64,000 nt of DNA from NCBI GenBank assembly GCA_029976065.1, contig JARKNV010000016.1:1-64000 (forward strand), in the 5' to 3' direction. A program made the position numbers and the translations under genes. This DNA is from Selenomonadales bacterium (GTDB lineage: Bacteria > Bacillota > Negativicutes > Sporomusales > UBA7701). This document shows, piece after piece, positions 20,494 to 30,321 of the stretch (the first letter of the stretch is position 1; each line of letters starts with the position of its first letter). The notes under the pieces are model-generated. The model was not told the DNA's origin and searched no databases. It was given only the letters and a program-made list of their open reading frames with translations.

Positions 20494-21175
20494 GCGTGTC
20501 GCCTCCTCCCGGGCCCTTCTTCTTCATCGGCTCGCCCTCGACGATATAATAAACCAGCTCGGCGATATTCGTCGCCCGGTCGGCCACCCGCTCGATATAG
20601 CGGATCGCCACATGGTAATCCATGATCGTCTCCTGTATCCAGGGGTGGACCGACAGCACGCACACCATATCGCGGAACAAATCGCGGTTGCTCTTGTCCA
20701 CCGAAGTATCCTTATCGATAACCGGCCACGTAAGCGAACAATCCAGCGTATCATAGCAGCGCAGCGACCCGCGCAGCATCTCCAGCGACTTCTCCCGCAT
20801 GACCGCCACCGGCTCGGCCAGCTGTCCCAGCGGCTCCATATTCATCGCCGCAAACTTCTTCTGCACCAGCTTCGCGATCTGGTTCGCATAATCGCAGATC
20901 CGCTCCAGCTCCATCGCGATCTTCAGACTGCTTGTCAGAAAATTCACCTCGTCGCGGCTGTACAGCTTCGCGGCCAGGCTTGCCAGGCAATGCTCGTTGA
21001 TCTCTTGATACATCGCGTCGACCTGCTTCTCGATATCCCGGGCGCCGGCCGCCGTCGCCGCGTCGTTATCCACCAGCGCGCGCACCGCCAAGCTCACCGC
21101 TTCCGTCGTCTTGTCCCCCATGGCCAGCACCCGGTTCTTCAGCCAGGGGAAACCATGGCGTAAATCGTAGTCCAT
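20486..21175 (-). CDS. phoU: Phosphate-specific regulator PhoU
   Basis: 229 residues made of two PhoU three-helix repeats, with the metal-site motif ERICDYANQIAK in the first and ERVADRATNIAELV in the second. PhoU restrains the PstSCAB importer and the PhoR kinase when phosphate is plentiful. No pst genes are visible here, so it may be a stand-alone PhoU. The start at 21175 (MDYDLRHGFPW) is preceded by AAAGAGGTG; the frame extends 18 codons further without a site. Confidence 0.88.
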   Translation of the reverse strand: MDYDLRHGFPWLKNRVLAMGDKTTEAVSLAVRALVDNDAATAAGARDIEKQVDAMYQEINEHCLASLAAKLYSRDEVNFLTSSLKIAMELERICDYANQIAKLVQKKFAAMNMEPLGQLAEPVAVMREKSLEMLRGSLRCYDTLDCSLTWPVIDKDTSVDKSNRDLFRDMVCVLSVHPWIQETIMDYHVAIRYIERVADRATNIAELVYYIVEGEPMKKKGPGGGDTLG

Positions 21176-21372
21176 ACGAGTCACCTCTTTGGTATACCGG
21201 ATATCCGTAATATATTCAACACAAAACATGAATTTTCATGCAACTTTCAAAAAAAATATCCGGACATCTAGACGACTTTTTGCATAATTTTCCGCAAAAA
21301 GAGAGGATTGCCAGCCCCGCTTAGCGAAATAAACCCCGATGAAAACCACCCTGACCCAAGAGTGATAACGCC

Positions 21373-22194
21373 ATGCGCAACCTTCGCGACCTTCGCTGTT
21401 TTCTCCTCGACATGGACGGCACCTTCTACCTCGGCGAACGACTATTGCCGGGGTCGCTCGACTTTATGCGCTACCTGGAGCATAGCGGCAGGGACCACCT
21501 CTTCCTCACAAATAACTCGTCCCGGTCCGCTGTTTTTTATGCCGAAAAACTGACCGCCATGGGCTGGCCTGCCGAGCCCCGCGACATCCTCACCTCCGGC
21601 GAAGCCGCCGCCCGCCACCTTGCCGGCCTCGGCTCCGCCCGGCGCGTCTGCCTCCTCGGCACCCCCGACCTCGAAGCCGAATTCGCCGCCCACGGCTTCA
21701 TTCTCACCGCCGCCAACCCCGACTACGTCGTCCTCGGCTTCGACAAAACCCTCACCTACGACAAACTCGCCACCGCCTGTGCCCTCATCCGCGGCGGCGT
21801 CCCCTTCGTCGCCACCCACCCCGACATCAACTGCCCCACCGAAACCGGCTTCATCCCCGACTGCGGCGCCATGATCGAACTCATCGCCGCCTCCACCGGC
21901 GTGCGGCCCCTCATCATCGGCAAACCGCACCGCGCCATCATCGACGCCGTCCTCGCCCAAACAAACCACCCCCCGGCCGCCATCGCCATCGTCGGCGACC
22001 GCCTCTACACCGACATCGCCACCGGCAAAAACGCCGGCATCACCTCCATCCTCGTCCTCAGCGGCGAAACCAAGGCCGCCGACCTCGGCGGCGCCTCCGT
22101 CGCCCCCGACTACATCTTCGCCGACCTCGGCACCCTGCAGCTGGCCCTGGCCGCCGACGACCAACGGGAAGGCCCTTCCCGGTCCGGCGGCTGA
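21373..22194 (+). CDS. HAD-IIA family sugar/nucleotide phosphatase (NagD-like)
   Basis: 273 residues with HAD motif I LLDMDGTFYLGE, motif II LTNNSSRS, the motif III lysine in IGKPHRAIID and motif IV VGDRLYTDIATGKNAG. This is the NagD/phosphoglycolate and 4-nitrophenyl phosphatase class IIA group. The exact substrate cannot be told from sequence. No strong ribosome site precedes the ATG. It is followed 40 bases later by the ABC importer genes. Confidence 0.88.
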   Translation: MRNLRDLRCFLLDMDGTFYLGERLLPGSLDFMRYLEHSGRDHLFLTNNSSRSAVFYAEKLTAMGWPAEPRDILTSGEAAARHLAGLGSARRVCLLGTPDLEAEFAAHGFILTAANPDYVVLGFDKTLTYDKLATACALIRGGVPFVATHPDINCPTETGFIPDCGAMIELIAASTGVRPLIIGKPHRAIIDAVLAQTNHPPAAIAIVGDRLYTDIATGKNAGITSILVLSGETKAADLGGASVAPDYIFADLGTLQLALAADDQREGPSRSGG

Positions 22195-22233
22195 CCATAG
22201 TTTCACACCTATTTTATTTAGGGAGGTAGCACC

Positions 22234-23271
22234 GTGAAAAAACCCGTCCGTCTCCTTATCGCGCTCCTCGTAATCGCCGCCATGGCCCTCGTCCTCGTGG
22301 CCGGCTGCGGCGGGGGCGACAAAAAACCGGCGGAAACCCCCAAAGCCAAAGGTCCCTCCGGCACCGTAATGATCTACACCTCCATCTACCCCGATATCAT
22401 CGAGCTCATCAAACCCGCCCTCAAAAAGCAGTTCCCCGACCTCGAAGTCCAATGGTTCCAGGCCGGCACCGAAAAAGTAATGGCCAAAATCGCCGGCGAA
22501 ATCGAAGCCAAGAAAATCCAGGCCGACCTCATCATGGTCGCCGACCCCTCCTACTACCTCACCCTCAAAAATCAGGGCCTGCTCCTCAAATACGAATCCC
22601 CCAACCGCAAAGACGTCAAAATCAATAAAGACGCCGAAGGCTACTGGACCGGCGTCCGCATCTCCAACATGATCATCGCCTACAACCCCGAAAAGACCCC
22701 CAATCCCCCCAAAACCTGGAAAGAACTCCTCGACCCGCAATGGAAAGGCAAAATCTCCATGCCCAGCCCGCTGCTCTCCGGCACCGCCTACGTCGCCGCC
22801 GGCGAACTGTCCGACAAATACGGCTGGAAATACTTCGAAGACCTCAAAGCCAACGGCCTGAAAGTCGAAGAAGGCAACGCCGCCATCCAGAACAAACTCC
22901 TCCGCGGCGAATACGCCGCCGTCATGATCCTTGAGGAAAACATCCTCAAAATGGCCGGCAAAGGCGAACCCGTCAAGGTCATGTACCCCGAAGACGGCAC
23001 CATCGTAGTCCCCAGCCCGATCGCCATCTTCAACACCTCCAAGAACCAGGAAGCCGCCAAGGCCGTCCTCGACTTCTTCCTCTCCAAGGAAGGCCAGGAA
23101 GTCATCGTCAAAGGCTGGATGCACTCCGTCCGCGACGACGTCCAGCCGCCCAAAGGCGCTCCCGCCCTCAGCACCTTTATCGACAAAGCCATCAAGCCCA
23201 ACTGGGAAAAACTCTCCAAAGAAAACGAAAAGACCAAGGAGACCTTCCGCAGCAAAGTGCTCGAAAAATAA
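22234..23271 (+). CDS. ABC importer solute-binding lipoprotein (FbpA/iron- or phosphonate-type)
   Basis: 345 residues with a lipobox VAGC (Cys near residue 25). The body is a type II periplasmic-binding fold: VMIYTSIYPDIIELIKPAL, GVRISNMIIAYNP, and the PKTWKELLDPQWKGKISMPSP region typical of the Fe(III)/2-aminoethylphosphonate/putrescine group. The substrate is not certain. Strong ribosome site GGGAGGT. Palindromic repeat copy 4 separates it from the permease gene. Confidence 0.88.
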   Translation: MKKPVRLLIALLVIAAMALVLVAGCGGGDKKPAETPKAKGPSGTVMIYTSIYPDIIELIKPALKKQFPDLEVQWFQAGTEKVMAKIAGEIEAKKIQADLIMVADPSYYLTLKNQGLLLKYESPNRKDVKINKDAEGYWTGVRISNMIIAYNPEKTPNPPKTWKELLDPQWKGKISMPSPLLSGTAYVAAGELSDKYGWKYFEDLKANGLKVEEGNAAIQNKLLRGEYAAVMILEENILKMAGKGEPVKVMYPEDGTIVVPSPIAIFNTSKNQEAAKAVLDFFLSKEGQEVIVKGWMHSVRDDVQPPKGAPALSTFIDKAIKPNWEKLSKENEKTKETFRSKVLEK

Positions 23272-23320
23272 CCCTAACCAAAGCAGGGGAGGGGGGAGGA
23301 CTCTTCCCCCTCCTTCAGTG

Positions 23321-23445
23321 GGACCGCTGATAAACCCCCATCTGCGTTGTTGCTCCTCGGCTGGCCCACTCGACGTACGCAACCAAGTACGCCGTCGTGG
23401 GCCAGCCTCCGGTGCGCCTAGCATCTGGGGGTTTCTGAACGGTAC
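23321..23445. repeat. Interspersed palindromic repeat, copy 4
   Basis: Arms GGACCGCTGATAAACCCCCA and TGGGGGTTTCTGAACGGTAC pair with each other; the centre has GGCTGGCCCAC...GTGGGCCAGCC. It lies inside an operon, between binding protein and permease. Confidence 0.8.
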
Positions 23446-23526
23446 GTACAATCCAGAATAATCCTGGGCAATTCATAATTCTTAAATCCGGGGAGCGTAT
23501 GCCTCCCCCATACTCAGGGGGTTCCC

Positions 23527-25212
23527 GTGAACAAACCGAGCATCCTCCGCAACATCGACGCCAAATGGGCGGCCATCGCCGCCGCCGTAGGCGTCCTTCT
23601 GCTGTTCGTCGTCTTCCCCATGCTCTACCTCATCTGGCGCAGCATCTTCGTGAACGGCGCCTTCGACCTCGCCACCTACGAAAAGGTCTACGCCCAGTCG
23701 GCCAACTGGAAGGCCTTCATCAACACCATCTACGTCTCGCTGGCCGTCACCTTCGTCAGCGTCGCCGTCTCCTTCCCCCTCGCCTGGCTCGTCGGCCGCA
23801 CCGACCTTCCCGGCAAGGGCTTCTTCCGCACGACCTTCATCGCCTCCTACATGATCCCCCCCTACGTCGGCGCCATCGCCTGGACGCAGCTCGCCAGCCC
23901 CAACGCCGGCTACCTCAACGACTGGCTCGTGGTCACCTTCGGCCTCGCCAAATCTCCCTTCGACATCTACGGCATGGGCGGGCTCATCTGGTGCCTCACC
24001 CTCTTCTACTCGCCCTTCGCCTTCATCACCATCTCGCGGGCCCTCGAAAAAATGGATCCCAGCCTCGAAGAAGCCTCGCGGGTTGCCGGCGCCTCGCCCC
24101 TCGGCACCCTCTGGCGGGTCACCCTGCCCCTCATGTTCCCCAGCATCATCGCCGGCGGCGTCCTCGTCTTCATCGGCGTCGGCTCGGCCTTCGGCATCCC
24201 GGCCATCATCGGCATGCCCGCCCAGATCGAAGTCCTCACCACCCGCATCGTCACCTACGTCTACCTCGGCACCGGCGCCGGCGTCCGCGACGCCACCGCC
24301 CTCGCCGTCTCCCTCATGCTCGCCGCCAACTTCATCCTCTACGCCTCCACCTGGCTGATAGCCCGCAAAGACTACGTCACCATCAGCGGCAAGAGCACCC
24401 GCCCCGTCCTCGTCGAGCTCGGCAAATGGCGCTGGCCGCTCGCCGGCCTCGTCAGCCTCTACGGCTTCATCGCCATCATCCTGCCCATGGGCTCCATCGT
24501 CATAACCTCCATGATCAAATCCCTCTCCCGGCCCATCACCCTCAGCAACCTCACCTTCCGCAACTGGCTCGCCGCCCTGGAAAACGACCAATACATGACG
24601 CCGCTGTGGACCAGCTTCGTCTGCGCCGCCGTCGCCGCCACCGTCGCCACCGCCATCGCCCTCTTCGTCGCCTACCTGCTCGTCAAAACCAGGATGCGCG
24701 GCCGCACCATCCCCGACAGCCTCTCCACCCTCGGCGGCGCCACCCCCAGCATCGTCATCGCCCTCGCCCTCATCATCACCTTCTCGGGCGAATTCGGCCT
24801 CAACCTCTACAACACCCTCGCCATCCTCATCGTCGCCTACATGGTCAAATACCTCACCATGGCCGTGCGCACCATCGCCGCCTCCATGAGCCAGGTCCAC
24901 TCCTCCCTCGAAGAAGCCGCCCTCAACTCCGGCGCCACCTGGCTCCAGTCCCTGCGCGACATCATGATGCCCCTCATCGGCCCCTCCCTCGTCGCCGGCT
25001 GGTTCCTGGTATTCATGCCCTCCTTCTACGAACTGACCATGTCCATCATCCTCTACGGCTCCAAAACCAAAACCATCGGCGTCCTCCTCTACGAACTCCA
25101 GACCTACGCCGACCCGCAGGACGCCTCCGTCCTCGCGGTCATCATCCTCTTCATCATCCTCGTCGGCAACATCATCCTGCGCAAAGTATCCAAGGGCGCC
25201 ATCGGCATATAA
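23527..25212 (+). CDS. ABC importer permease, two fused transmembrane domains
   Basis: 561 residues with 12 or so hydrophobic segments in two halves. Each half has the EAA loop that docks the ATPase (EEASRVAGASPLGTLWRVTLP near residue 180; EEAALNSGATWLQSLRDIMMP near 465). Fused permeases are usual for the FbpB iron(III) group. GTG start behind GGGGG. Works with the lipoprotein at 22234 and ATPase at 25240. Confidence 0.9.
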   Translation: MNKPSILRNIDAKWAAIAAAVGVLLLFVVFPMLYLIWRSIFVNGAFDLATYEKVYAQSANWKAFINTIYVSLAVTFVSVAVSFPLAWLVGRTDLPGKGFFRTTFIASYMIPPYVGAIAWTQLASPNAGYLNDWLVVTFGLAKSPFDIYGMGGLIWCLTLFYSPFAFITISRALEKMDPSLEEASRVAGASPLGTLWRVTLPLMFPSIIAGGVLVFIGVGSAFGIPAIIGMPAQIEVLTTRIVTYVYLGTGAGVRDATALAVSLMLAANFILYASTWLIARKDYVTISGKSTRPVLVELGKWRWPLAGLVSLYGFIAIILPMGSIVITSMIKSLSRPITLSNLTFRNWLAALENDQYMTPLWTSFVCAAVAATVATAIALFVAYLLVKTRMRGRTIPDSLSTLGGATPSIVIALALIITFSGEFGLNLYNTLAILIVAYMVKYLTMAVRTIAASMSQVHSSLEEAALNSGATWLQSLRDIMMPLIGPSLVAGWFLVFMPSFYELTMSIILYGSKTKTIGVLLYELQTYADPQDASVLAVIILFIILVGNIILRKVSKGAIGI

Positions 25213-25239
25213 CCAGAAACCGGCAAAGGAGTACAGAAC

Positions 25240-26286
25240 ATGGCGGAAATCAAAATTCAATCTGTTACGAAACAATTCGGCGACGTCAAAGCCGTCGACA
25301 ACTTCGTCGCCACCGTCGGCGACGGCGAATTCGTCTCCATCCTCGGCCCCTCCGGCTGCGGCAAAACCACCATGCTCCGCATGGTCGCCGGCTTCGAAAA
25401 ACCCACCGCCGGCGAAATCTACATCGGCGACAAACTCGTCAGCTCGCCCGCCAAAGGCATCTTCGTCCCCCCCGAAAAGCGCAGCATCGGCATGGTCTTC
25501 CAATCCTACGCCGTCTGGCCGCACATGACCGTCTTCGAAAACGTCGGCTACCCCCTTAAAATCAAAGGCTTGCCCAAACACGAAATCGCCGACCGCACAA
25601 ATAAAGCCCTCGAACTCGTCCACCTCGGCGGCCTCGCCCAGCGCCTGCCCAGCCAGCTCTCCGGCGGCCAGCAGCAGCGCGTCGCCCTCGCCCGCGCCCT
25701 CGTCGCCGAGCCCGACCTCCTGCTCCTCGACGAACCCCTCTCCAACCTCGACGCCAAACTCCGCGAAAGCATGCGCTTCGAAATAAAGGAACTGCAGAAA
25801 AAACTCGGCGTCACCGTCATCTACGTCACCCACGACCAGGCCGAAGCCATGGCCATGTCCGACCGCATCATCGTCATGAACGCCGGCGTCATCCACCAGA
25901 TCGGCAACCCCGCCGAAGTCTACGAAACCCCGGCCGACAAAACCATCGCCGACTTCATCGGCCTCGTCAACTTCCTCCGGGCCGAAGCAGGGGAGGGGGG
26001 AGTCACCATCCCCGCCCTCGGCCGCACCGTGCCCGCCCCCGCCGGCCTCGCCGCCGGCCAAGCCGTCGCCGCCGTCCGTCCCGAACACATCGCCCTTGCC
26101 GCCCCCGGCCAAGGCCTCACCGGCACCGTCGTCCACAAATCCTACCTCGGCGACGCCGTCGACTGGCGCATCGAAATCGGCGGCGAAGAACTCCGCGTCA
26201 TCGCCCCCGCAGCCGCCTTCAACGAATACGGCCCCGGCGGCCAAATCGGCCTGGAAGTCGACAAAGTAATGATCTTCCCCGCCTAG
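25240..26286 (+). CDS. ABC importer ATP-binding protein (FbpC/PotA-like)
   Basis: 348 residues. Walker [10 protein letters not shown] (about 39-47), Q-loop [12 protein letters not shown], signature [15 protein letters not shown], Walker [13 protein letters not shown] and H-loop VTHDQAEA are all intact. A C-terminal TOBE-like regulatory domain follows (about 240-348). It powers uptake by the permease at 23527. Ends 19 bases before palindromic repeat copy 5. Confidence 0.93.
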   Translation: MAEIKIQSVTKQFGDVKAVDNFVATVGDGEFVSILGPSGCGKTTMLRMVAGFEKPTAGEIYIGDKLVSSPAKGIFVPPEKRSIGMVFQSYAVWPHMTVFENVGYPLKIKGLPKHEIADRTNKALELVHLGGLAQRLPSQLSGGQQQRVALARALVAEPDLLLLDEPLSNLDAKLRESMRFEIKELQKKLGVTVIYVTHDQAEAMAMSDRIIVMNAGVIHQIGNPAEVYETPADKTIADFIGLVNFLRAEAGEGGVTIPALGRTVPAPAGLAAGQAVAAVRPEHIALAAPGQGLTGTVVHKSYLGDAVDWRIEIGGEELRVIAPAAAFNEYGPGGQIGLEVDKVMIFPA

Positions 26287-26304
26287 TTGTTGCCGTTTAC
26301 AGGG

Positions 26305-26429
26305 GCAGGCCGTTGATGACCCCCATCTGCGTTGTTGTTCCGCCAAGCGCTTGCTAGCGTACTAACGTGTACGCGTCGCGGCGCGCTTGACGGAGCCGCC
26401 TAGCATCTGGGGGCCCTGAACGGCCTGCG
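26305..26429. repeat. Interspersed palindromic repeat, copy 5
   Basis: Arms GCAGGCCGTTGATGACCCCC and GGGGGCCCTGAACGGCCTGC; centre GCTAGCGTACTAACGTGTACGC. Located between the ABC operon and glpP. Confidence 0.8.
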
Positions 26430-26470
26430 CACAGTCCATAAGTCCACGAGGAAAAAGGAGTGAGGCCACG

Positions 26471-27034
26471 ATGGCCAACCTCATCGCCAATCTCTGCCCC
26501 GGTCCCGTCGTCCCCGCCGCCCGCAACTACGACGACTTCCGCCACGCCCTCGCCCACACCGCCGCCCCCGGCATCATCCTCCTCTTCGGCGACATCAACT
26601 CCCTCCCCGGCCTGCTCGCCGAAGCCAAGAAGCACGGCAAGCGCCTCCTCGTCCACCTCGACCTCCTCGACGGCGTCGGCAAAGACCGGGCCGGCCTCAA
26701 ATGCCTTGCCAGGCTGGGCGTCACCGCCCTCATCACCACCAAGCAGCAGCTCGTCAAACCGGCGCGGGACGAAGGCATGATCGTCGTCCAGCGCCTCTTT
26801 ATCATGGACAGCGAAGCCCTGCGCACCGCCGTCAAAATCCTCGCCCAGGCCAAACCCGACGCCGTCGAAATCCTGCCGGCCTCCGTGCCCTCCTGGGTAT
26901 TCCGCGACCTCAGCAGCCACACCGGCCTGCCCCTCCTGGCCGGCGGCCTCGTCGCCACCCGCGCCGACATCGACGCCGCCATCGCCGCCGGCGTCTGCGC
27001 CGTCAGCACCTCCAACCGCGACCTCTGGCAATAA
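26471..27034 (+). CDS. glpP: GlpP-like glycerol-3-phosphate responsive antiterminator
   Basis: 187 residues of the GlpP family, a TIM-barrel-like fold: ILLFGDINSLPGLLAEAKKHGKRLLVHLDLLDGVGKD is distributed as in the family, followed by LITTKQQL, VQRLFIMDSEAL, EILPASV and GGLVATRADI. In Bacillus GlpP binds glycerol-3-phosphate and the leader RNA of glp genes, allowing read-through. No glpFKD genes are in the window; its target may lie elsewhere. AAAGGAGTGAGG precedes the ATG. Confidence 0.85.
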   Translation: MANLIANLCPGPVVPAARNYDDFRHALAHTAAPGIILLFGDINSLPGLLAEAKKHGKRLLVHLDLLDGVGKDRAGLKCLARLGVTALITTKQQLVKPARDEGMIVVQRLFIMDSEALRTAVKILAQAKPDAVEILPASVPSWVFRDLSSHTGLPLLAGGLVATRADIDAAIAAGVCAVSTSNRDLWQ

Positions 27035-27054
27035 CCCGACAACGGAGGAAACAA

Positions 27055-27915
27055 ATGTCAGCCTTCGCCCTTGCCCTCGTCCTCGCGGCCGCCTTCGCCC
27101 ACGCCGCCTGGAACTACCTCGCCAAAAAAATCTGCGGCGGCACCCCCTTCGTCTGGATGATGGCCGTCATGTCCGCCATCATCTACGCCCCCGTCGCCGC
27201 CTGGATCTACCATACATACCAGCCCGCCGTCGGCCTGCCGCAGCTCGGCCTCATCGCCGGCACCGCTGTCCTCCACGCCATCTACTTCGTCCTCCTCGAC
27301 AAAGGCTACCAGATCGGCGACCTCTCCGTCATCTACCCCCTCGCCCGCGGCACCGGGCCGCTACTCGCCATGCTCGCCGCCATCCTCCTCCTCGGCGAGC
27401 GGCCCTCCTGGCTCGCCATCGCCGGCGGCCTCGCCATCGGCGCCGGCATCCTCGTCCTCACCGGCAACCCCGCCAAACTCGGCGACCCCGCCAACCGGCG
27501 GCCCGTCATTTTCGCCATACTATGCGGCACCGTCGTCGCCGCCTACACCATCTGGGACAAAGTAGCCGTCAGCACCTTCCTCATCCCGCCCCTCCTCTAC
27601 GACTGGGCCGCCAACCTCGGCCGCGTCCTCATCCTCACCCCCGCCGCCCTGCGCGACAAAGACGGCATCCGCGAACAATGGCGGCGCAACAAACTCCCCA
27701 TCGCCGGCGTCGCCGTCCTCTCGCCCCTGGCCTACATCCTCGTCCTCACCGCCATGGTCTTCAGCCCCGTCAGCTACATCGCCCCCGCCCGCGAAATCAG
27801 CATCCTCATCGGCACCCTCGCCGGCACCCACATCCTCCACGAAGGCAACGCCGGACCGCGCCTCGCCGCCGCCGGCGTCATGGTCGCCGGCCTCGTCGCC
27901 CTCGCCCTCGGCTGA
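27055..27915 (+). CDS. EamA/DMT family transporter
   Basis: 286 residues with about ten hydrophobic segments in two EamA repeats; motif VIYPLARGTGPLLAML ends the first repeat and SYIAPAREISILIGTLAG the second. Members export or import metabolites such as amino acids; the substrate is unknown. It starts 20 bases after glpP with GGAGG, so they share a transcript. Confidence 0.88.
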   Translation: MSAFALALVLAAAFAHAAWNYLAKKICGGTPFVWMMAVMSAIIYAPVAAWIYHTYQPAVGLPQLGLIAGTAVLHAIYFVLLDKGYQIGDLSVIYPLARGTGPLLAMLAAILLLGERPSWLAIAGGLAIGAGILVLTGNPAKLGDPANRRPVIFAILCGTVVAAYTIWDKVAVSTFLIPPLLYDWAANLGRVLILTPAALRDKDGIREQWRRNKLPIAGVAVLSPLAYILVLTAMVFSPVSYIAPAREISILIGTLAGTHILHEGNAGPRLAAAGVMVAGLVALALG

Positions 27916-27956
27916 ACCGCCGCCGCCCCATCGCTTCCCCCAGGCAAAAAAGCCCC

Positions 27957-27973
27957 CTGTCCCGCATATACTG
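27957..27973 (+). promoter_or_regulatory. Shared promoter-like motif upstream of the second AcoR gene
   Basis: CTGTCCCGCATATACTG, nearly identical to TTGTCCCTCATATACTG at 47531-47547 ahead of the YlmC/YmxH gene. The CATATACT core resembles -10 elements of mother-cell sporulation sigma factors. Assignment is tentative. Confidence 0.35.
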
Positions 27974-28064
27974 TGACAAGCGGGCCAGGGCCGAAAGCGA
28001 AAAATCCGCAGCCTGTCGCGCACCGCCGGCAGGCTCGTATAATCTCCGCGAGGAGGGACCAGCC

Positions 28065-30080
28065 ATGGAAATCTTCAGGAGCGCGTCAAAGCCTGACAAA
28101 ACCTCGGCCTGGAAAACCTTCGTCACCTCGGGAGAAATCATCGCCGGCGCCGTCTCCGCCCTCATCGCCGAATCGTGGCGCAAATGCGCCCGCACCGGCG
28201 TAAACCCCGCCAACGGCACCGGCCGCATCGTCCTCGAAAACGCCGCCCTCAAACGCCTCGTCGACAAAAACCGTATCCTCGTCAGCCTCGCCAAACCCTT
28301 CATGCAAAACCTCTACCAATTCTTCCGCGCCTCCGGCTTCATCATCGTCCTCACCGACGCCGCCGGCTACATCCTCGAAAGCTTCGGCGACAGCGACCCC
28401 CTCAAAAACGCCCGCGCCATCAACTTCCTCCCCGGCGCCGACTGGCAGGACGTCAGCGTCGGCACCAACGCCATCGGCACCGCCCTCGCCACCGGCGCCC
28501 CCATCCAGGTCTCCGGCTCAGAGCACTTCTGCCTGCGCCACCACGCCTGGACCTGCTCCGCCGCACCCATCACCGGACAAGGCGGCAAAATCATCGCCGT
28601 CCTCGACCTCTCCGGCCCCGCCGACGCCTGCACCCCCCACACCCTCGCCATGGTCGTCGCCGCCGCCGAAGCCATCTCCATGCAGCTCGCCCTCCGCGAA
28701 AAAAACCGCGAACTCGCCCTGGCCAACAAACGCCTCACCAGCATCTTCAACACCATGTCCGAAGGCGTCATCCTCGTCGACCGCCACGGCGTCGTCGACG
28801 AAATCAACGCCGTCGCCGGCCGGATAATCGACCGCCCCAACGCCGACCTCGTCGGCCGGCCCATCGAAAAACTCCTCGGCGGCTCCGCCCCCTTCACCCG
28901 CCGCATGCTCGCCGAAAAACAACCCTACGCCGACGTCGAACTCCTGCTTCCCGGCCAACACGGCCCCAGCCACTGCCTCCTCTCCGGCGAACCCGTCACC
29001 GACGGCCAGGGGGAAGTAAGCGGCGGCGTAATCGTCGTCCGGCCCATCAAACAAGTCCGCAGCCTCGTCAACCGCTTCAGCGGCTACTTCACCACCTTCT
29101 CCTTCGGCGACATCATCGGCCGCAGCCCCGCAATCCTCGAAACCGTGCACCTCGCCCGCCTCGCCGCCGCCGGCGCCGCCAACGTCCTCCTCCAGGGCGA
29201 AAGCGGCACAGGCAAAGAACTTTTCGCCCAGGCCATCCACCACCACGGCCCCCGCAGCGACGGCCCCTTCGTCGTCGTCAACTGCGGCGCCGTCCCCCGC
29301 GAACTCATCGGCAGCGAACTGTTCGGCTACGAAGAAGGCGCCTTCACCGGCGCCGCGCGCGGCGGCCGGCCCGGCAAATTCGAACTCGCCGGCGGCGGCA
29401 CCATCTTCCTCGACGAAATCGGCGACATGCCTCTCGAACACCAGGCCGCCCTCCTCAGAGTCCTCCAGGAACGCCGCCTCGTCCGCATCGGCGGCAGCCG
29501 CGTCATCCCCGCCGACGTCCGCGTCATCTGCGCCACAAATAAAAACCTCGCCGCCGAAGTCGGCAAAGGCACCTTCCGCCACGACCTCTACTACCGCCTC
29601 AACGTCATCGCCCTCACCATCCCGCCCCTCAGAGACCGCGGCGACGACGCCGGCCTCCTCTTCGGCCACTTTCTCGCCAGGCTCGGCCGCGAGCGCGGCC
29701 GCACCTTCGCCGCCGAATCCGCCGTCCTCGACGCCGTCCGCGCCTACCACTGGCCCGGAAATGTCCGCGAGCTCCACAACGCCGCCGAACGGGCCGTCAG
29801 CCTCGCCGAAGGCGACGCCATCCTCCTCCGGCACCTGCCCCCCGAAACGTACGCCGGCGGCGGTCCGCTCGCCCACCGGGGGGTCCACGGCCTTGCCGCC
29901 GCCGTCCATATGGGCTCTTTACGCGAGCAAACCCGCCGGCAAATGGACGACCGCGCCCGCCGGGAACTCGCCGCCCTCCTCGGCGAATGCGGCGGCAACA
30001 TCAGCCGGCTCGCCAAGCGTCTCGGCATCGCCCGCAGCACCGTATACCGCCGCCTGCGCCACCTCGGCTTTGGTCCATGA
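28065..30080 (+). CDS. acoR: AcoR-type sigma-54-dependent activator, second copy
   Basis: 671 residues with the same plan as the protein at 2811: GAF-like sensor (about 25-220, with GTNAIGTALATGAPIQVSGSEHFC), PAS (about 225-335), sigma-54 AAA domain with Walker A GESGTGKE (about 377) and GAFTGA, and a C-terminal Fis-type HTH (ISRLAKRLGIARSTVYRRLR). ATG 28065 follows GAGGAGG. It precedes a palindromic candidate enhancer, a sigma-54 promoter and the third E1 pair, the obvious targets. Sensor domains of the two copies differ, so they may read different signals. Confidence 0.9.
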   Translation: MEIFRSASKPDKTSAWKTFVTSGEIIAGAVSALIAESWRKCARTGVNPANGTGRIVLENAALKRLVDKNRILVSLAKPFMQNLYQFFRASGFIIVLTDAAGYILESFGDSDPLKNARAINFLPGADWQDVSVGTNAIGTALATGAPIQVSGSEHFCLRHHAWTCSAAPITGQGGKIIAVLDLSGPADACTPHTLAMVVAAAEAISMQLALREKNRELALANKRLTSIFNTMSEGVILVDRHGVVDEINAVAGRIIDRPNADLVGRPIEKLLGGSAPFTRRMLAEKQPYADVELLLPGQHGPSHCLLSGEPVTDGQGEVSGGVIVVRPIKQVRSLVNRFSGYFTTFSFGDIIGRSPAILETVHLARLAAAGAANVLLQGESGTGKELFAQAIHHHGPRSDGPFVVVNCGAVPRELIGSELFGYEEGAFTGAARGGRPGKFELAGGGTIFLDEIGDMPLEHQAALLRVLQERRLVRIGGSRVIPADVRVICATNKNLAAEVGKGTFRHDLYYRLNVIALTIPPLRDRGDDAGLLFGHFLARLGRERGRTFAAESAVLDAVRAYHWPGNVRELHNAAERAVSLAEGDAILLRHLPPETYAGGGPLAHRGVHGLAAAVHMGSLREQTRRQMDDRARRELAALLGECGGNISRLAKRLGIARSTVYRRLRHLGFGP

Positions 30081-30084
30081 GGCA

Positions 30085-30138
30085 GTGTAGCGGGGGCGTA
30101 TTGCGTGCTAATACATAAACGCTACACCCCCGCTACAC
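30085..30138. promoter_or_regulatory. Long inverted repeat, candidate activator-binding site
   Basis: GTGTAGCGGGGGCGTA (30085-30100) and TACACCCCCGCTACAC (30123-30138) pair over 16 positions with one mismatch. The motif TGTAGCG is also repeated directly within the right arm. It lies 184-237 bases upstream of the -24 element, the usual place of enhancer sites for sigma-54 activators, and just behind the activator gene; it could also be the terminator of that gene, though no U-tract follows. Confidence 0.5.
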
Positions 30139-30145
30139 AACAGGG

Positions 30146-30264
30146 GCGGCCGTTGATAAAGGCCCATCTGCGGCCTACCCTTTACGGGTGCAGCGTACGT
30201 CTCGTGTACGCTTCCGGTGTCAGCCTCCGGTGCGCCTAGCATCTGGACCTTTCTGAACGGCCGC
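30146..30264. repeat. Interspersed palindromic repeat, copy 6
   Basis: Arms GCGGCCGTTGATAAAGGCCC and CCTTTCTGAACGGCCGC; centre GCGTACGTCTCGTGTACGC. Confidence 0.8.
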
Positions 30265-30285
30265 TGCTCATTATACGAACACTCG

Positions 30286-30307
30286 CCACCCTCACGGGTG
30301 GTTTTTT
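30286..30307 (+). terminator. Rho-independent terminator
   Basis: CCACCC-TCAC-GGGTGG followed by six T residues; separates upstream transcription from the sigma-54 operon that begins just after it. Confidence 0.85.
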
Positions 30308-30321
30308 CATTTTCAGTGGCT

